Origin: Pricia antarctica
GTDB lineage: Bacteria > Bacteroidota > Bacteroidia > Flavobacteriales > Flavobacteriaceae
DNA length: 64,000 bases
Assembly (NCBI GenBank): GCA_011050085.1
Contig: DRGL01000037.1
Coordinates: 1 to 64,000, forward strand
Direction of reading: 5' to 3'
The position numbers and the translations under genes are program-made. Under the pieces are notes generated by a model. That model was not told the DNA's origin, did not search any database, and worked only from the letters and a program-made list of their open reading frames with translations. Positions 63,366 to 64,000 of the stretch are shown here, in pieces; position 1 is the stretch's first letter; each line of letters starts with the position of its first letter.

Positions 63366-63823
63366 TTAACTTTCTACATCCCAAAAACAGCGGCGTCCTT
63401 TAAATTCAATGTATAGGATTATGGTTTTATTCCATATATAAAATATAAAAGAAATAAAATTATCTGAAGGGATTGCTACATATTTAAGCAGAATTAATAT
63501 AATTTAAGTTGTCGTTAGCAATCCTTCCATATGCCAGTATCCAACACGCCTTCCCAACAGTATCTAGTTTCAACCCTATTGCATCTCCGGAACTATTGTC
63601 GAAGGTTTTCTTAGTACTTAAAGGTCATTAGAACACTTGGCAAAATATAAATCAACAATCTCAACACAATAAGAAGTTTACGTTTATTCAAATTAAGGAT
63701 ATACCCACGAAAAATGTAAATATTTGAAGTGGTATCCAACACGAAAGAATTTATTTTAGCAGGGAATTTATTCAATCCCCAATTAATCAAATAGCCTCTT
63801 CGTGCAATTAATTTAAAAATGCT
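63366..63823. other. Intergenic region between convergent genes, no gene seen
   Basis: This 458-bp AT-rich gap lies between the lipid kinase (plus) and the SDR gene (minus). I see no reading frame, RNA gene or clear terminator. Confidence 0.55.
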
Positions 63824-64000
63824 CTATCCTCCAATAATTTCACCCCCATTGATGTGCATCACCTGACCGGTCATATAACTACTATCCTTACTGGCTAGAA
63901 ACACATAGGCAGGTCCGAGTTCCGAAGGCTGCCCTGGTCTCCCCATAGGGACTTTCTTACCAAAATCCTTTAGTTTTTCCTTATCAAATGTAGCAGGAAT
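63824..64000 (-). CDS. SDR family oxidoreductase, C-terminal part (gene continues beyond window)
   Basis: Only the last 58 codons and the stop are present. The C-terminal signature is clear: MGRPGQPSELGPAYVFLAS, then YMTGQVMHINGGEIIGG, which is the end of the short-chain dehydrogenase fold. This form (GRPGQP, HINGGEIxGG) matches the general-stress SDR group (YdaD/YhxC/YghA-like) more than fatty-acid or sugar SDRs. The catalytic Ser-Tyr-Lys part lies outside the window. Confidence 0.92.
   Translation of the reverse strand: MPATFDKEKLKDFGKKVPMGRPGQPSELGPAYVFLASKDSSYMTGQVMHINGGEIIGG

Overview
The window looks like a chromosomal segment of a Bacteroidota bacterium, most likely a marine member of the Flavobacteriaceae (Maribacter/Zobellia/Arenibacter type). 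The evidence is moderate AT richness, many closest-looking families that are typical of Flavobacteriia (LytTR/LytS systems, a TonB receptor with a carboxypeptidase-regulatory-like N-terminus, a CusA-TolC fusion, DUF3124, a GH130/GT4 cluster), weak Shine-Dalgarno signals, and repeated TAnnTTTG -7 boxes in front of genes. I see no rRNA, tRNA, CRISPR array, insertion sequence or phage gene. The genus is inference; no database search was possible.

Layout. 1-3.5 kb: the 5' two thirds of a three-domain kinase / M23 / class III aminotransferase fusion, then a secreted sugar isomerase-like protein. 3.8-8.9 kb: a TetR-regulated type I-like export operon (TetR, ABC, HlyD, TolC) whose ABC ATPase has lost several catalytic motifs. 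9.1-23.2 kb: a metal-homeostasis block holding a small Cys/His-rich membrane protein, a ZnuD-like TonB receptor and a lipoprotein on the plus strand, a CusB/CusA-TolC efflux operon, and a TroABCD-like Mn/Zn importer with a DtxR/MntR regulator. 23.4-26.4 kb: an MFS transporter, amidohydrolase and nucleoside deaminase operon, probably nucleobase salvage. 26.5-31.4 kb: DUF3124, a GreA/GreB-like factor, a LytS/LytTR two-component pair preceded by three 25-bp direct repeats, a secreted triple-repeat protein and a TVP38 membrane protein.

31.5-43.1 kb: FMN glutamate-synthase-like protein, FUSC membrane protein, NudK and an overlapping small nucleotide-related protein, Crp/Fnr regulator, guanine-deaminase-like enzyme, a stand-alone BLUF blue-light sensor, AraC regulator, UvrD-type helicase and a GIY-YIG nuclease with a degenerate DnaQ-like domain. 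43.2-63.4 kb reads as a stress and energy block: persulfide-dioxygenase-like MBL/rhodanese protein, SLC13 permease, YtxH protein, AckA and Pta, a histidine kinase / NtrC-type pair followed by a gene with a good sigma-54 promoter, a four-helix-bundle membrane protein, GH130 plus two GT4 enzymes, a YciF-like ferritin-fold protein, and a divergent phosphatidate phosphatase / lipid kinase pair. The window ends inside a stress-type SDR gene.

The observations I would follow first are the 25-bp repeats in front of the LytTR system with its neighbouring repeat protein, the catalytically stripped ABC exporter, the pseudo-exonuclease/GIY-YIG protein, and the sigma-54 module at 51-55 kb.
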